From positions 1 through 64,000 of the forward strand of contig JAZKBU010000002.1 of assembly GCA_040388375.1 (NCBI GenBank): a stretch of DNA of 64,000 nt. Reading direction: 5' to 3'. Positions 34,361 to 42,975 of the stretch are shown here, piece after piece (position 1 is the first letter of the stretch; each line of letters opens with the position of its first letter). The notes under the pieces were generated by a model, which ran no database searches, was not told the DNA's origin, and saw nothing but the letters and a program-made list of their open reading frames with translations. The DNA comes from Bacteroidota bacterium. GTDB lineage: Bacteria > Bacteroidota > Bacteroidia > UKL13-3. The position numbers and the translations under genes are program-made.

Positions 34361-35290
34361 TTAATCATGGCAACCGCCACTTTCACAACTTTTTAAACCT
34401 TGATTTATCATTTCAGGAATCCAATATTTAGAATTGGCAATGATTTCAGCGTAAGTAATACGACTATCCAACCAAGTACCTTTACCTAATGTTTCCTTTA
34501 AAGAAAACCAGTTCATCTTTGCAGGAGCAACTTGGCTCATAATGCTTAGCGTTTCGGGCTTCTTATGAAAACAGCCAATACAATTACTAATTGGTGGAAA
34601 ATATATTTGATGGCTATTTTGGTTAAATAAATTAGGTGTTAAATATCCATTGTTAGCCCAATAGTCTTTGACTATTTTTTCTGTAATTCCATTTTTTACT
34701 AATGGAAATTGACAAAATCTCCAATTAAAATCACTATGTTTTTGTTGTCTTTTACCTTGTAAACTGCATGAAGTTGCTATTTTAAAATTACTTGGGTCTG
34801 AATTATTAAAAAAGCGTTCCATTCTATCAAACTCATCAAATCTAAAACCTATACGCATATTTACTTTTTCGCCTACGTTGTTAAACCACCACTTAAATAT
34901 TGGAACTAACTTCATTTCATCAGTGCAATACCTCCTTGCCCAACTTGGCAAGCGATTAGGAGTGCCGCCATGAGTATTACTACTGGTTAGTATATTATCA
35001 AAGCTCTTACCTCTTACCCAAATTATTTCACGGCCTAAGAGTTGCTCCAAATCCATCATTGCTAAAAGTGTTTCGTCTAATTCGGCAGTGGCTATAAAAT
35101 CGCCATATTCGGGTATATACTTAGCAAGCTTTTTGTTTGCATAATCTATTAGAGCCTTGTCCGTTGGCGCACATGTTTTATCGTCAATACATACTACACT
35201 AAATACTTCGTAGTCGGCTGGATAATGAACTGCTATGTAAGCGCTAGTTTTTCCACCACTTATACTGTTTACTGTTTTCACTTTGCTCAT
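34361..35290 (-). CDS. PP-loop ATP pyrophosphatase, PAPS-reductase-like
   Basis: The protein has 309 residues. The PP-loop motif SGGKTSAY is at 11-18, the pattern of PAPS reductase/DndC/ThiI-like adenylating enzymes. A Cys pair CIGCF lies near 240 and the protein ends in CESGGCHD, possible metal or sulfur-relay cysteines. Phage members of this family are annotated as PAPS reductases, but their substrate is unknown and may be a nucleobase. It stands between a methyltransferase fusion and an ASCH gene. No dndB, D or E gene lies near it, so a full phosphorothioation system is not supported. Confidence 0.8.
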   Translation of the reverse strand: MSKVKTVNSISGGKTSAYIAVHYPADYEVFSVVCIDDKTCAPTDKALIDYANKKLAKYIPEYGDFIATAELDETLLAMMDLEQLLGREIIWVRGKSFDNILTSSNTHGGTPNRLPSWARRYCTDEMKLVPIFKWWFNNVGEKVNMRIGFRFDEFDRMERFFNNSDPSNFKIATSCSLQGKRQQKHSDFNWRFCQFPLVKNGITEKIVKDYWANNGYLTPNLFNQNSHQIYFPPISNCIGCFHKKPETLSIMSQVAPAKMNWFSLKETLGKGTWLDSRITYAEIIANSKYWIPEMINQGLKSCESGGCHD

Positions 35291-35298
35291 AGCTTACT

Positions 35299-37938
35299 TT
35301 AAAAGTTGTTTAAAATTGAATCAATAACCATATTTCGCCTAAGCTCCGGCATGTCTTTTAATTGGGCAATGGTGCGGTCAATTAATTTTTTGTTGTTCCA
35401 TCGCTCCCGGTAATCAGCACCATAAAATTTATAATCGTGCAGCTTGGTAGGTACTGGATAATTTATGTACATCATACATTCTTTTCTGCCAGCTCTTGTT
35501 TGGTCGTTAAATGGATGCTTAGTAAAACCGTTGTTTAAAAGTATGTTATCGTACAGCTCACATTCATAGTGAGTAATCATGGTGTAAACCGGTAACTTTC
35601 TAACTTTATTAAGTAGCCTTTCGTGTTGCTCCAAAGTTTTAAATTCGTGCGGGTATAGGTCAATAGTGCTTTGCCTGGTTTCTTCTAAATAGGGAGGGTC
35701 TAAAAACAAAAATGTTTTACCAAATTCAACCGGGTTTATCCAATGTAAATTTTCAAGAAAGTTGCCATTAACCAGGTGCATTTTTGTTTCTTGTTTATTC
35801 CACTTATCAATAACGGTTTTATCCATATCTATACCAACCATTCGTTTAGCCGGTTTGATGTGTTTAGATAAAGCGCAATGCCCTAAAAAACCGCTTACAA
35901 TAGTTTCAACCGGTGGTACATGGTTTATAAGAAATTGAAATACACCGGAGGCAAAAATGCCTCCGGTGTAAGTATCATTGATACTTGGCTCTTTGGCTTG
36001 TTTTGGTATCTCCTTTTTGGGCGTTGTTGCAGTGGGTTGTTTCATTGCATTGATACGCTCTATTTGTGCATCAATTTTACTTTCATTTTTAACCGGCTGC
36101 GCTATACCTGGCAGCATGTCCATTTTAGGCGTTGTTACCGGAGTCTTTACAATTTTGGTTTGTGGTATGTTATCAGCCAATATTTCATTTAAGATTCTTA
36201 ATACATCACCTGGCTTTAATTCAAAATCTCCTTTATTGGGTGTATTTTTTTTACTTGCCCAAGAGCTAACGTTAGTGAAATATTTCACTTTTAACCCTTT
36301 TAACTCAACAAATCCATTTCTTACAGATGAACCGCCACCATCTCCAAAATCAATTACTTCTTTTAGTTCAGCAATTGTTTTGAAGCCATTAGTGACAAAG
36401 TTATTAAGTTCATATCGGCTCCCTCTAACTAAACTAAAAACCAATTCATGCTCAATTGAACCAATATATTTATGTGTTAAAACAATTGGCTTTTTATAGC
36501 CTTGTAGCATATCTACATAACTAATTGTATTTGCATAATAAAATTCACTTTGGCAGCAGTATATTTTTAATTCATTGGGGCTTTTAAAAACAAAATATGC
36601 AGTATCATAACTTCCATTTCCTGTGAATTTTTCACCACATCCATCACAGCAAAATGGCATTTTGTTAACGGGGAAATTTGTAAAACAATGAAAAGGATAA
36701 AACAAATGGTGTTCAGTATTAGTAAATAATTCTTTATGGTCAACCCATTCTTCAGCTGTAGCCTTGTTAACTATGTTTATTTTTTCAGCGAATGAAACTG
36801 GTAAAGCTTGTTCATTTTCAATAACCGGTTCAACCTTGGTCAGCACTTCCATTTTTGGCGTTGCTGAAGCCTGATATGTAAATGTGCTGTGTTTGGTTTT
36901 ATCTAAATAAAACTGTTCGTTGCCAACACCAATAGGCATTTCAGAATAGGTATGCTTACCATCTGCATTTGATAACTCTTGCTTATACCTGTAGAATTTA
37001 TCAGCGCAGTTGGTGCCTACAAAAACTAAATAGTCGGCATCAAAAAAACCATTATAGTTATTGTTTTTAGGCAATAACTTTTTGTTGCACACACAACATA
37101 CTATCTGACCAACCAACGATTCATTTGGCGTTGCTTCAGTTTCGTGAGCTTGTAAAATATCTTTTTGGGTTTCTTCTTCAATGCTGTTTGGTAGCAAATA
37201 CCCTGCTAACATTAAACCTTTTTCAAACTGCTGTAAATTTTCTTCCACATCTGCCAACGGTTCAACTGGCGTTGCTTCAGCTACTAAGCTAAAAGTGGTT
37301 ATATAAATAGTATTGCCATCACTATCATATTTATAAAATTCTACTCCGCTAGAAGTTCTACTAAAAAAATAAATTTTATTAACCTCCTTGTAACCGGGTA
37401 TTTTCTTTTTATCAATAAAGCTTTGCAGTTTGGCTTGAAAATCATCTAGGTTATCAAGATGTAAAAGCGTTTCAGCTTTTAACATTATATTTTTTATTAA
37501 GGCGGTTTTAGGAGTTGTTATTTTGCTGTATTCAATTTTTGGCGTTGCTGGATCACTTTCGGTATCATTTTGCACGCTTTTACCCTTTTTTTGTACGTTT
37601 CCGTTAACTTCCGGTACACCTTTAGCGTTTATTAGCTTAAAATTTGTAGGGTCAATTGTTTTAGCTCCTTTATTTATTTTAGATATAATAAGCCACGCGT
37701 TAAATGGCGGTACAATTTTTTCGTTGAACAGATTGGCAAAAACAGATTTATTCTTTTTTTCATAATGTGCTTTATAACAATATTCATTAGCACTTTTGTA
37801 GTGTACAAATACACGTACATCATTATCAAAAAAGCCGTTTAATAAATTGCCGTTGGCTTCTAATTTGGCTTGTTCGCCACACTCGTTACACCAAATTCCA
37901 AAATCGGTATTAACTGCTTTATTTGTGTTCTTTGTCAT
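35299..37938 (-). CDS. Zinc-knuckle repeats fused to a D12-class N6-adenine DNA methyltransferase
   Basis: The protein has 879 residues. Three related modules carry a CxxC pair followed by a GFFD-x-D-x-VFV or similar strand: near residue 14 (WCNECGEQ), near 285 (CCVCNKK) and near 425 (CCDGCGEKF). Short linkers contain a recurring TPK-(M/K/I)-(E/D) peptide. The C-terminal 200 residues form a Dam-like methyltransferase with motif I-like VSGFLGHCALSKH and the catalytic DPPY at 747-750. It would methylate adenine in DNA, and the modules may read DNA or RNA. Motif I departs from the usual FxGxG, so activity is likely but not certain. Confidence 0.78.
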   Translation of the reverse strand: MTKNTNKAVNTDFGIWCNECGEQAKLEANGNLLNGFFDNDVRVFVHYKSANEYCYKAHYEKKNKSVFANLFNEKIVPPFNAWLIISKINKGAKTIDPTNFKLINAKGVPEVNGNVQKKGKSVQNDTESDPATPKIEYSKITTPKTALIKNIMLKAETLLHLDNLDDFQAKLQSFIDKKKIPGYKEVNKIYFFSRTSSGVEFYKYDSDGNTIYITTFSLVAEATPVEPLADVEENLQQFEKGLMLAGYLLPNSIEEETQKDILQAHETEATPNESLVGQIVCCVCNKKLLPKNNNYNGFFDADYLVFVGTNCADKFYRYKQELSNADGKHTYSEMPIGVGNEQFYLDKTKHSTFTYQASATPKMEVLTKVEPVIENEQALPVSFAEKINIVNKATAEEWVDHKELFTNTEHHLFYPFHCFTNFPVNKMPFCCDGCGEKFTGNGSYDTAYFVFKSPNELKIYCCQSEFYYANTISYVDMLQGYKKPIVLTHKYIGSIEHELVFSLVRGSRYELNNFVTNGFKTIAELKEVIDFGDGGGSSVRNGFVELKGLKVKYFTNVSSWASKKNTPNKGDFELKPGDVLRILNEILADNIPQTKIVKTPVTTPKMDMLPGIAQPVKNESKIDAQIERINAMKQPTATTPKKEIPKQAKEPSINDTYTGGIFASGVFQFLINHVPPVETIVSGFLGHCALSKHIKPAKRMVGIDMDKTVIDKWNKQETKMHLVNGNFLENLHWINPVEFGKTFLFLDPPYLEETRQSTIDLYPHEFKTLEQHERLLNKVRKLPVYTMITHYECELYDNILLNNGFTKHPFNDQTRAGRKECMMYINYPVPTKLHDYKFYGADYRERWNNKKLIDRTIAQLKDMPELRRNMVIDSILNNF

Positions 37939-37940
37939 GG

Positions 37941-38414
37941 CTAGTAATCGTTTAAAAAATCGTTAATGGTTGTTGATGGGTTTATGTAACCGGTTATTTC
38001 TAAATTGGGTATTACCGGTTTAAATGTTGCGTTACGGTCAATTAAATCGTAATGCTTAAGTACAGTTACACAATGCTCCAGTATCACTTCTTTAACCGTT
38101 GCGTTAAATTCAAGGTTATTGGTTGGAAGTATGGAACTAAGTAATAAAAAACAGTCAGTAGGATTGAAAGTATATTGGCACGTATAAAACTTCTGTTTAA
38201 GTTTGTTTTCAGCATTGTTATACATCATATCCAAACTGAAATATTTTAAGTACGCTTCGCTTATTAGGCTTAAATATTTGGTGTTTTGGTACGCTTCAAT
38301 ACTGTATAGTTTACGGTAGTATTCTTTGGCTTCAAACAAAATATTTTTGTAAGCTTCTAGCTGCTTTTTTTCAATGGTTAACAGCCGACAATTTTTTACA
38401 GGGTGGTTATTCAT
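37941..38414 (-). CDS. Hypothetical early protein
   Basis: The protein has 157 residues and is predicted nearly all helical (ITKKQLEAYKNILFEAKEYYRKL-like N-terminal half; YLKYFSLDMMYNNAENKL). It ends with an acidic TINDFLNDY. It stands 2 bp before the methyltransferase fusion. No family recognised. Confidence 0.55.
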   Translation of the reverse strand: MNNHPVKNCRLLTIEKKQLEAYKNILFEAKEYYRKLYSIEAYQNTKYLSLISEAYLKYFSLDMMYNNAENKLKQKFYTCQYTFNPTDCFLLLSSILPTNNLEFNATVKEVILEHCVTVLKHYDLIDRNATFKPVIPNLEITGYINPSTTINDFLNDY

Positions 38415-38425
38415 GGTAGTAGTGG

Positions 38426-38845
38426 TTAAAGGATTTGTCTACTGAAATGATTTGGCTTTTCTTTTATTGCTTTGAAATCAATTAATGGGTAGTTATTGTG
38501 TATAGATAAAATGGCCTTTTTATAGCGGTTATAGTTTGTTTCAGAAACTACCTTATAACCCTCAATTGAAGTGTTTTTTGTCCTTTCTTTAATAAACTCT
38601 TTTTCTGATTTAGCATGGTGACCGAAACATGTATCAGTAAATTTTTCCCACTCAAAATCGCAACTATGGCTTTTGGTAGTGTCTTTATGGGCAAATAATT
38701 TAATGCGCTCGATAAGCATTAATTCATCTTGTTTATCACCTTTATAATTAGTGTAATTGGGGTTTATTGTCCAAGCTTCAATTTCAGTTTCGTTGAAGAT
38801 TCGCTTTACTCCGGTTTGGTTTTTAGCAATAAATATTATTCTCAT
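38426..38845 (-). CDS. Hypothetical early protein
   Basis: The protein has 139 residues, soluble and mixed, starting MRIIFIAKNQTGVKRIFNETE. It has His/Cys residues in the centre (KSHSCDFEWEKFTDTCFGHH), a possible metal site. It is arranged head to tail with the neighbouring early genes. No family recognised. Confidence 0.52.
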   Translation of the reverse strand: MRIIFIAKNQTGVKRIFNETEIEAWTINPNYTNYKGDKQDELMLIERIKLFAHKDTTKSHSCDFEWEKFTDTCFGHHAKSEKEFIKERTKNTSIEGYKVVSETNYNRYKKAILSIHNNYPLIDFKAIKEKPNHFSRQIL

Positions 38846-38853
38846 AATCGTAG

Positions 38854-39111
38854 TTAGTTAAATGATTTTTCGAACTGTTTATCTTGTTGCATTCCAAAGC
38901 GTTCAACGGCTCCAGTTTGTTCGTATGCAAAACCTTTTTTTATGGTTTGGTTTACTTCGTTGGCGGTTGGGAACTCGTCAAACTCTTTAAACTTTGCGCT
39001 CCAATGTTTAGGGCGTGAAATGAAAGCAACTGATACTTTAAACTGCTTTAAATCTTCTGTTGCATCAATAATAATTCTGATGGGAATTTTGTAAAATGAT
39101 GGTTGGTTCAT
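38854..39111 (-). CDS. Hypothetical early protein
   Basis: The protein has 85 residues and a short alpha/beta pattern (YKIPIRIIIDATEDLKQFKVSVAFISRP) with a polar C-terminus. It lies 8 bp before the 139-residue gene. Function unknown. Confidence 0.5.
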   Translation of the reverse strand: MNQPSFYKIPIRIIIDATEDLKQFKVSVAFISRPKHWSAKFKEFDEFPTANEVNQTIKKGFAYEQTGAVERFGMQQDKQFEKSFN

Positions 39112-39164
39112 GGTTTTGGTTTTATTTGTTAATGGTTAATTTTTTGTGTGAGCTGATAACTGCT

Positions 39165-39614
39165 TTATTGGTGGTGTGGGGTGTTTGGTCTAAATCCAAC
39201 ATTTATATTGTTGACAGCCTTAAACAATACGTTGTTATAGTCTTTATGTATGGTAGTTTCAATGCCATTGAACACTAATACTTTTGTTACCTGGCCGTAA
39301 ACGGTATTGTCGTACACCTCCATTTTTAAAGTAGTGGCTACATTCTCATTAAACTTGGTTACAATGGCAGCTAGAACGGTTGGCGGTTTCTTACCAGCAC
39401 GCAGCAATGTTTCAAATAGCTGCATACCTTTAAGCACATAAGTTGGTTTGCCATTGGTGCTGTTGAGCCACCATAATTTGATGCAATACCGGTCCATTTC
39501 TTTTTCTTCAGCATTCCTATTTACGTTTAGTATTAGCTCATAATCGTATGGCTTAGTAGCTGTAATGCTTGTAGGTGTTGGTTTCCGTGCTTTTCGTGCA
39601 GTCATTTCGGTCAT
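39165..39614 (-). CDS. Hypothetical early protein
   Basis: The protein has 149 residues. A basic Ser/Thr/Pro-rich N-terminus (MTEMTARKARKPTPTSITATK) precedes an alpha/beta domain (YDYELILNVNRNAEEKEMD, LKMEVYDNTVYGQVTKVLVF). It is followed by a 53-bp gap and preceded by the 150-bp non-coding segment with an 18-bp palindrome. It may bind nucleic acid. No family recognised. Confidence 0.52.
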   Translation of the reverse strand: MTEMTARKARKPTPTSITATKPYDYELILNVNRNAEEKEMDRYCIKLWWLNSTNGKPTYVLKGMQLFETLLRAGKKPPTVLAAIVTKFNENVATTLKMEVYDNTVYGQVTKVLVFNGIETTIHKDYNNVLFKAVNNINVGFRPNTPHHQ

Positions 39615-39652
39615 GGATAGTTTTAGTTTTTTCGGTTTTTTAGTGGCTTATT

Positions 39653-39670
39653 TTCATGAATATTCATGAA
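39653..39670. promoter_or_regulatory. 18-bp perfect palindrome, operator or origin candidate
   Basis: TTCATGAATATTCATGAA is its own reverse complement. It lies in a 149-bp AT-rich non-coding gap between the 149-residue gene and the initiator-like gene, with further ATGAATAT-like half sites to its right (about 39700). A dimeric regulator or initiator could bind it. Confidence 0.55.
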
Positions 39671-39763
39671 GAATGTATGATTACAGGGATATAAGATTAT
39701 ATGAATATTTTTCATTAACTTGATATGCCAAATAGGTAATACACAATTTTTAAAATTAGGGGT

Positions 39764-40663
39764 TTAGCCCACGTGCGCCAAGGGTTTCAGCGCATCTGGT
39801 AAGTACCAAATTGGCTTGTTAATAACTTTATCATAACCGTTATAATAGTATTCAGAATTTGGTCTACATTTGCCATTAGAGGCAAATACTTGGTTCGAAA
39901 TACTACACAATTCGGGCAATGAAATTTTGCGTTTTAAGTAGGCTATACGCTCGAAAGTTGCCCGGATATGTTTACCGTTCTTTCGTGTGTTAATCATTGC
40001 TTTAACGCTTCGGTATGGGCAGCTTTGCACACTGTGAAGCAACTTGTAATCAACCGCTGACAAATCAGCATTAATAAAACTATTCTTTTGCCACTCAAAC
40101 AAAGCATCAACAGGATGTTGGCTTGGTTCAATTTTTGGCAAAAGCATCTTTACTAACTCCTTATTTTGGTTGATGGCTCTAATTGCTCCGGCACGTGTGA
40201 AGTGCTGCTGTTCCGTTTCTTCTGCAAGCTCTATGAGGTATTGGCAGGGTACAGGGGTTTTATTTTCAAATTCATAATTGACAAATTTTATTTCTTCTTT
40301 TTTAAGTGGTATATCCAATATTTTCATACATTCAACCCAGCTGCATAACTGAATTGATTTAGCTTTCCAGTCAACCTTAAGCAAGCCAAAACGCTCACAT
40401 TTCCGTAATCTTTCCAATACTGATGAATAACTATTAAGGCCGGTTACAGCGTAAATTTGCTGCATTTGTTTTGGGTAATCGAATATTGTACCACTGGTTG
40501 TGATGGCCTTGCAAGCAAAGAAAAAACCAAAGGTGCGTGTAGCCTGGTTAGTAGCATAAGCTTTGCCGGTAGTAACATAATTACCACGTTTGCGAAGCTT
40601 AGAAACAAGCAAGCTGCTTGCACGTAAAGGAATTTTGATGTTTATTTTGGCCAGTAACTCCAT
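39764..40663 (-). CDS. Winged-helix replication-initiator-like protein
   Basis: The protein has 299 residues, is basic and helical. Features are LLVSKLRKRGNYVTTGKAYATNQATRTFGFFFA, then IYAVTGLNSYSSVLERLRKCERFGLLKVDW (about 90-120), which fits a winged helix with its recognition helix and wing, and a C-terminal basic region (LKRKISLPELCSISNQVFASN). It borders a palindromic AT-rich gap. It is the best candidate for replication initiation or early control in the element. No polymerase, primase or helicase was found. This assignment is inference. Confidence 0.5.
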   Translation of the reverse strand: MELLAKINIKIPLRASSLLVSKLRKRGNYVTTGKAYATNQATRTFGFFFACKAITTSGTIFDYPKQMQQIYAVTGLNSYSSVLERLRKCERFGLLKVDWKAKSIQLCSWVECMKILDIPLKKEEIKFVNYEFENKTPVPCQYLIELAEETEQQHFTRAGAIRAINQNKELVKMLLPKIEPSQHPVDALFEWQKNSFINADLSAVDYKLLHSVQSCPYRSVKAMINTRKNGKHIRATFERIAYLKRKISLPELCSISNQVFASNGKCRPNSEYYYNGYDKVINKPIWYLPDALKPLAHVG

Positions 40664-40981
40664 TTATGCCGTTGCTTGTTTTGTAACCGGTGTAGCGTGA
40701 AGTATTATTTGGCTTTGTATTTCGGATTGCAGCTCGCACAATTGCTTTAATTGGGCTTCCATTGATTGTTTTACAACAGGGTCAAAATTTGTATTGTTTG
40801 CATTATCTGCAAGCCATTTAGATAAGCCTTGAATACCGGCTCCAAACTCTTTAACAAGTGTTATAACTTCTTTGTCAACCAACAACAAAAAAGTTGTTTT
40901 TTTACCAGCAGCTATAGCGTTTAACGTATCCATGTAATTTTGAATAAATGGAACTCCCTCTTTTTCTTTTTGCTCTGCCAT
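40664..40981 (-). CDS. Small helical early protein
   Basis: The protein has 105 residues and is soluble, with two long helices predicted (YMDTLNAIAAGKKTTFLLLVDKEV; VKQSMEAQLKQLCELQSEIQSQIIL). The stop directly adjoins the start of the initiator-like gene. Function unknown. Confidence 0.52.
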   Translation of the reverse strand: MAEQKEKEGVPFIQNYMDTLNAIAAGKKTTFLLLVDKEVITLVKEFGAGIQGLSKWLADNANNTNFDPVVKQSMEAQLKQLCELQSEIQSQIILHATPVTKQATA

Positions 40982-40982
40982 A

Positions 40983-41177
40983 CTAGGATTGCTTATAAAT
41001 TATTTGATTAATTTTGTTAGGGTTTCTATTGACAATGGGCTTTTCATCATCAAACGAAACGTTGTAATTAATACCGTTACACTTAGGGCATACTTCTGAA
41101 AAACCAAACACGCTTTCAGCTGCTTCTAACTGTTTTGGCTCACCTACGTAGCCACATTCAAAACATTCTATACTCAT
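40983..41177 (-). CDS. Zinc-ribbon protein
   Basis: The protein has 64 residues with a zinc ribbon of two Cys pairs (CFECG at 5-9 and CPKCN at 35-39) separated by a short loop, and a polar Asn/Lys tail. Such small zinc ribbons are common in phage early regions and bind nucleic acid or protein. Gaps to its neighbours are 1 bp. Confidence 0.65.
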   Translation of the reverse strand: MSIECFECGYVGEPKQLEAAESVFGFSEVCPKCNGINYNVSFDDEKPIVNRNPNKINQIIYKQS

Positions 41178-41178
41178 A

Positions 41179-41376
41179 CTATTTTTCGTTATAAGAGTTG
41201 GCTAGTTTGATGGCTACGCTATCGGTTAATTTGTTTATCTCTTGCCATGATGGATGAAACTTGCGTTTGCAGTCTGCAAAACCTTTTGCATGGCCTTTAC
41301 CGTGTCCAAATAAGTAAGCTATTGGTATCAATGCTATAAGCAATGAAATAACCAGGTATAAAAAATTATCGCTCAT
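41179..41376 (-). CDS. Small single-helix membrane protein
   Basis: The protein has 65 residues. An N-terminal transmembrane helix (about 4-22, FLYLVISLLIALIPIAYLF) precedes a His/Gly/Lys-rich turn and a soluble helix. Its start overlaps the end of the 124-residue gene by 11 bp. Function unknown. Confidence 0.55.
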   Translation of the reverse strand: MSDNFLYLVISLLIALIPIAYLFGHGKGHAKGFADCKRKFHPSWQEINKLTDSVAIKLANSYNEK

Positions 41377-41740
41377 GGCTTTTAGGAGTTATGTTTAATA
41401 CTACTTTTAACGAATTACAATCTGTTGACAATTGGGCTATTTTACTTTCTTTAAAGTATTGATTGGCGTTGCTGAAATCTTGCTTTTCCAACAATTTTTG
41501 AAAGGTTCTTTCACAGGTAAAAAGTTTTTTATCCAATTCAGATAACATGGCTTGTAGCTTTTCTTCTGTGTAACCGGATTCTATTAACAATGCGTAACCA
41601 AACAGGTTATTGCATTCGTATTCAACAGCTGCAACGGGAATTTTCATTTCTTTACAGAAAGAAATTTTTTCATTGGCTAAAGCCCGAATATTTGCTACTG
41701 ATAGCATGTTGTTTATTGTTGTGGTGGTGGTTTGGTTCAT
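41366..41740 (-). CDS. Helical hypothetical early protein
   Basis: From the ATG at 41740 (MNQTTTTTINNMLSVANIRALANEK) the protein has 124 residues and is nearly all helical with heptad-like spacing (LQAMLSELDKKLFTCERTFQKLLEKQ). It could be a small coiled-coil protein. Function unknown. Confidence 0.52.
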   Translation of the reverse strand: MNQTTTTTINNMLSVANIRALANEKISFCKEMKIPVAAVEYECNNLFGYALLIESGYTEEKLQAMLSELDKKLFTCERTFQKLLEKQDFSNANQYFKESKIAQLSTDCNSLKVVLNITPKSHER

Positions 41741-41797
41741 GGTATTTAGTTTTATGTACAAGCGGCTACACTTTTTGTAACCGCCTGTACAGGGTGG

Positions 41798-42766
41798 TTA
41801 CATTAAGATATAGCCTCCGTTATCATCGGAAACGACTTTTACGTGTGGCACAAACACCATGTTGTCGGTGGTCTGCGAAAATGTTCCAAAAAGGTTTTTT
41901 ATGTGTTGAGCGTCCTTATCCTGAATATCGAAAAAATGCAGGTATGATTCAACCTTGCTAGTATCAATTAGCGTTTTGGTAATTGTTGATTTTACAAGCG
42001 CACCGGAAGCGGTATTCATTGCACTAGTTACAGTTTCAAGTCCGTTTGCGTGGTCAATGGTGTGGCTTAAGGTTAAGAATAAATCAGGGGTGCCGGCCAC
42101 AGTAATAATACCTTTAGGACGTTCTTTTGAAGCTTCGGTTTCGTTTTCCAATGTTGCTGCGGTTTCATCCTTTGCCGGTGTGTCCGTGTCATTTCCCACT
42201 GTTGCAGCTGTGGTTTCTGTTTTGTCTACTCCTGGTGTAGTGGTTGCCGGTGTCGGTGTTTCGCCTCCTGGCGTTGCTGAAGCTGTTGTTGTTTCATTTG
42301 CTCCAGTGTTTTCTTTGTTCTTTGTTGCTTTTGACATATTATTATTTTGATTAAGGGTGTCTTGGTATAGGTTTAAAGCTTCTAATTGTTGCTTTAAAGT
42401 ATTTATAACCCCTTGTGCTTGTGCAGGGGTAATGCCAACGGGTGTAAATCCACTGCTGTTATCAGGTAGCACATGGATGTAGCCTTGAAGAATTTTATTA
42501 AATAAAACGGTACCTGGTTCCGTAACCGGCCTTTTTATTGAAAGTGCTTTTGTGTTTTTTACTCCATCAAGAGGGCGCCATTTGTTTAAGGTTTGGCAAA
42601 TTGTTTTTGCTACTTGTGTGGCTTTTGTTTTTGAAAGGCTTTCAACTGGCCCGAATAATGTAGTTGATACTTCATAGTCAGGGGCGGTGCGGTTGAAAAA
42701 GTTGCGCTGGTAAACAACAACTGATTTTTCGTGTATATGATAGTAATACAGGTTTAATTTTGGCAT
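41798..42766 (-). CDS. First early gene: two-domain protein with Thr/Glu/Ala-rich linker
   Basis: The protein has 322 residues. The N-terminal domain (1-140) is rich in aromatic and basic residues (LNLYYYHIHEKSVVVYQRNFFNR). A low-complexity linker (about 150-215) is rich in Thr, Ala, Pro and Glu, and the C-terminal domain (216-322) is alpha/beta. An internal ATG (about residue 144, MSKATKNKENTG) could give a shorter product. It is the first gene left of the repressor control region, so it should be among the first expressed after induction. Function unknown. Confidence 0.55.
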   Translation of the reverse strand: MPKLNLYYYHIHEKSVVVYQRNFFNRTAPDYEVSTTLFGPVESLSKTKATQVAKTICQTLNKWRPLDGVKNTKALSIKRPVTEPGTVLFNKILQGYIHVLPDNSSGFTPVGITPAQAQGVINTLKQQLEALNLYQDTLNQNNNMSKATKNKENTGANETTTASATPGGETPTPATTTPGVDKTETTAATVGNDTDTPAKDETAATLENETEASKERPKGIITVAGTPDLFLTLSHTIDHANGLETVTSAMNTASGALVKSTITKTLIDTSKVESYLHFFDIQDKDAQHIKNLFGTFSQTTDNMVFVPHVKVVSDDNGGYILM

Positions 42767-42822
42767 GGTAAACGGGGTGGTTACACCAGCGAAATAATAA
42801 ATTTAAAACAAAAGTGCCAAAT

Positions 42823-42920
42823 AAAATACACTAAAATGCGTTTTATAAATATATAAAATTGATTTACAACGAATTAATTTAATACTATATATATCTAAAA
42901 TACATTTTAATGCGTTTTTA
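42823..42920. promoter_or_regulatory. Operator region of the repressor with two related repeats
   Basis: Two direct repeats of the form AAAATACA-N3/4-AAATGCGTTTT-like lie at 42823-42845 and 42897-42920 (TAATGCGTTTTTA in the second), 74 bp apart. They fill the AT-rich gap between the divergent repressor and the first early gene, so they are probable repressor operators. Confidence 0.55.
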
Positions 42921-42975
42921 TTTGCTTTATTTGTTTTTAAAAAGCATTTTTGTTGCAAATAATCTATCAAAAACT

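Noticed and set aside
34361-35290. DndC of a phosphorothioation (Dnd) system
   Set aside because: The PP-loop motif fits the superfamily, but no dndB, dndD or dndE candidates lie nearby; the general PAPS-reductase-like call is safer.
35978-36499. Plus-strand frames inside the methyltransferase fusion
   Set aside because: They are antisense shadows with no motif or start context, while the minus-strand frame contains DPPY and zinc-knuckle motifs.
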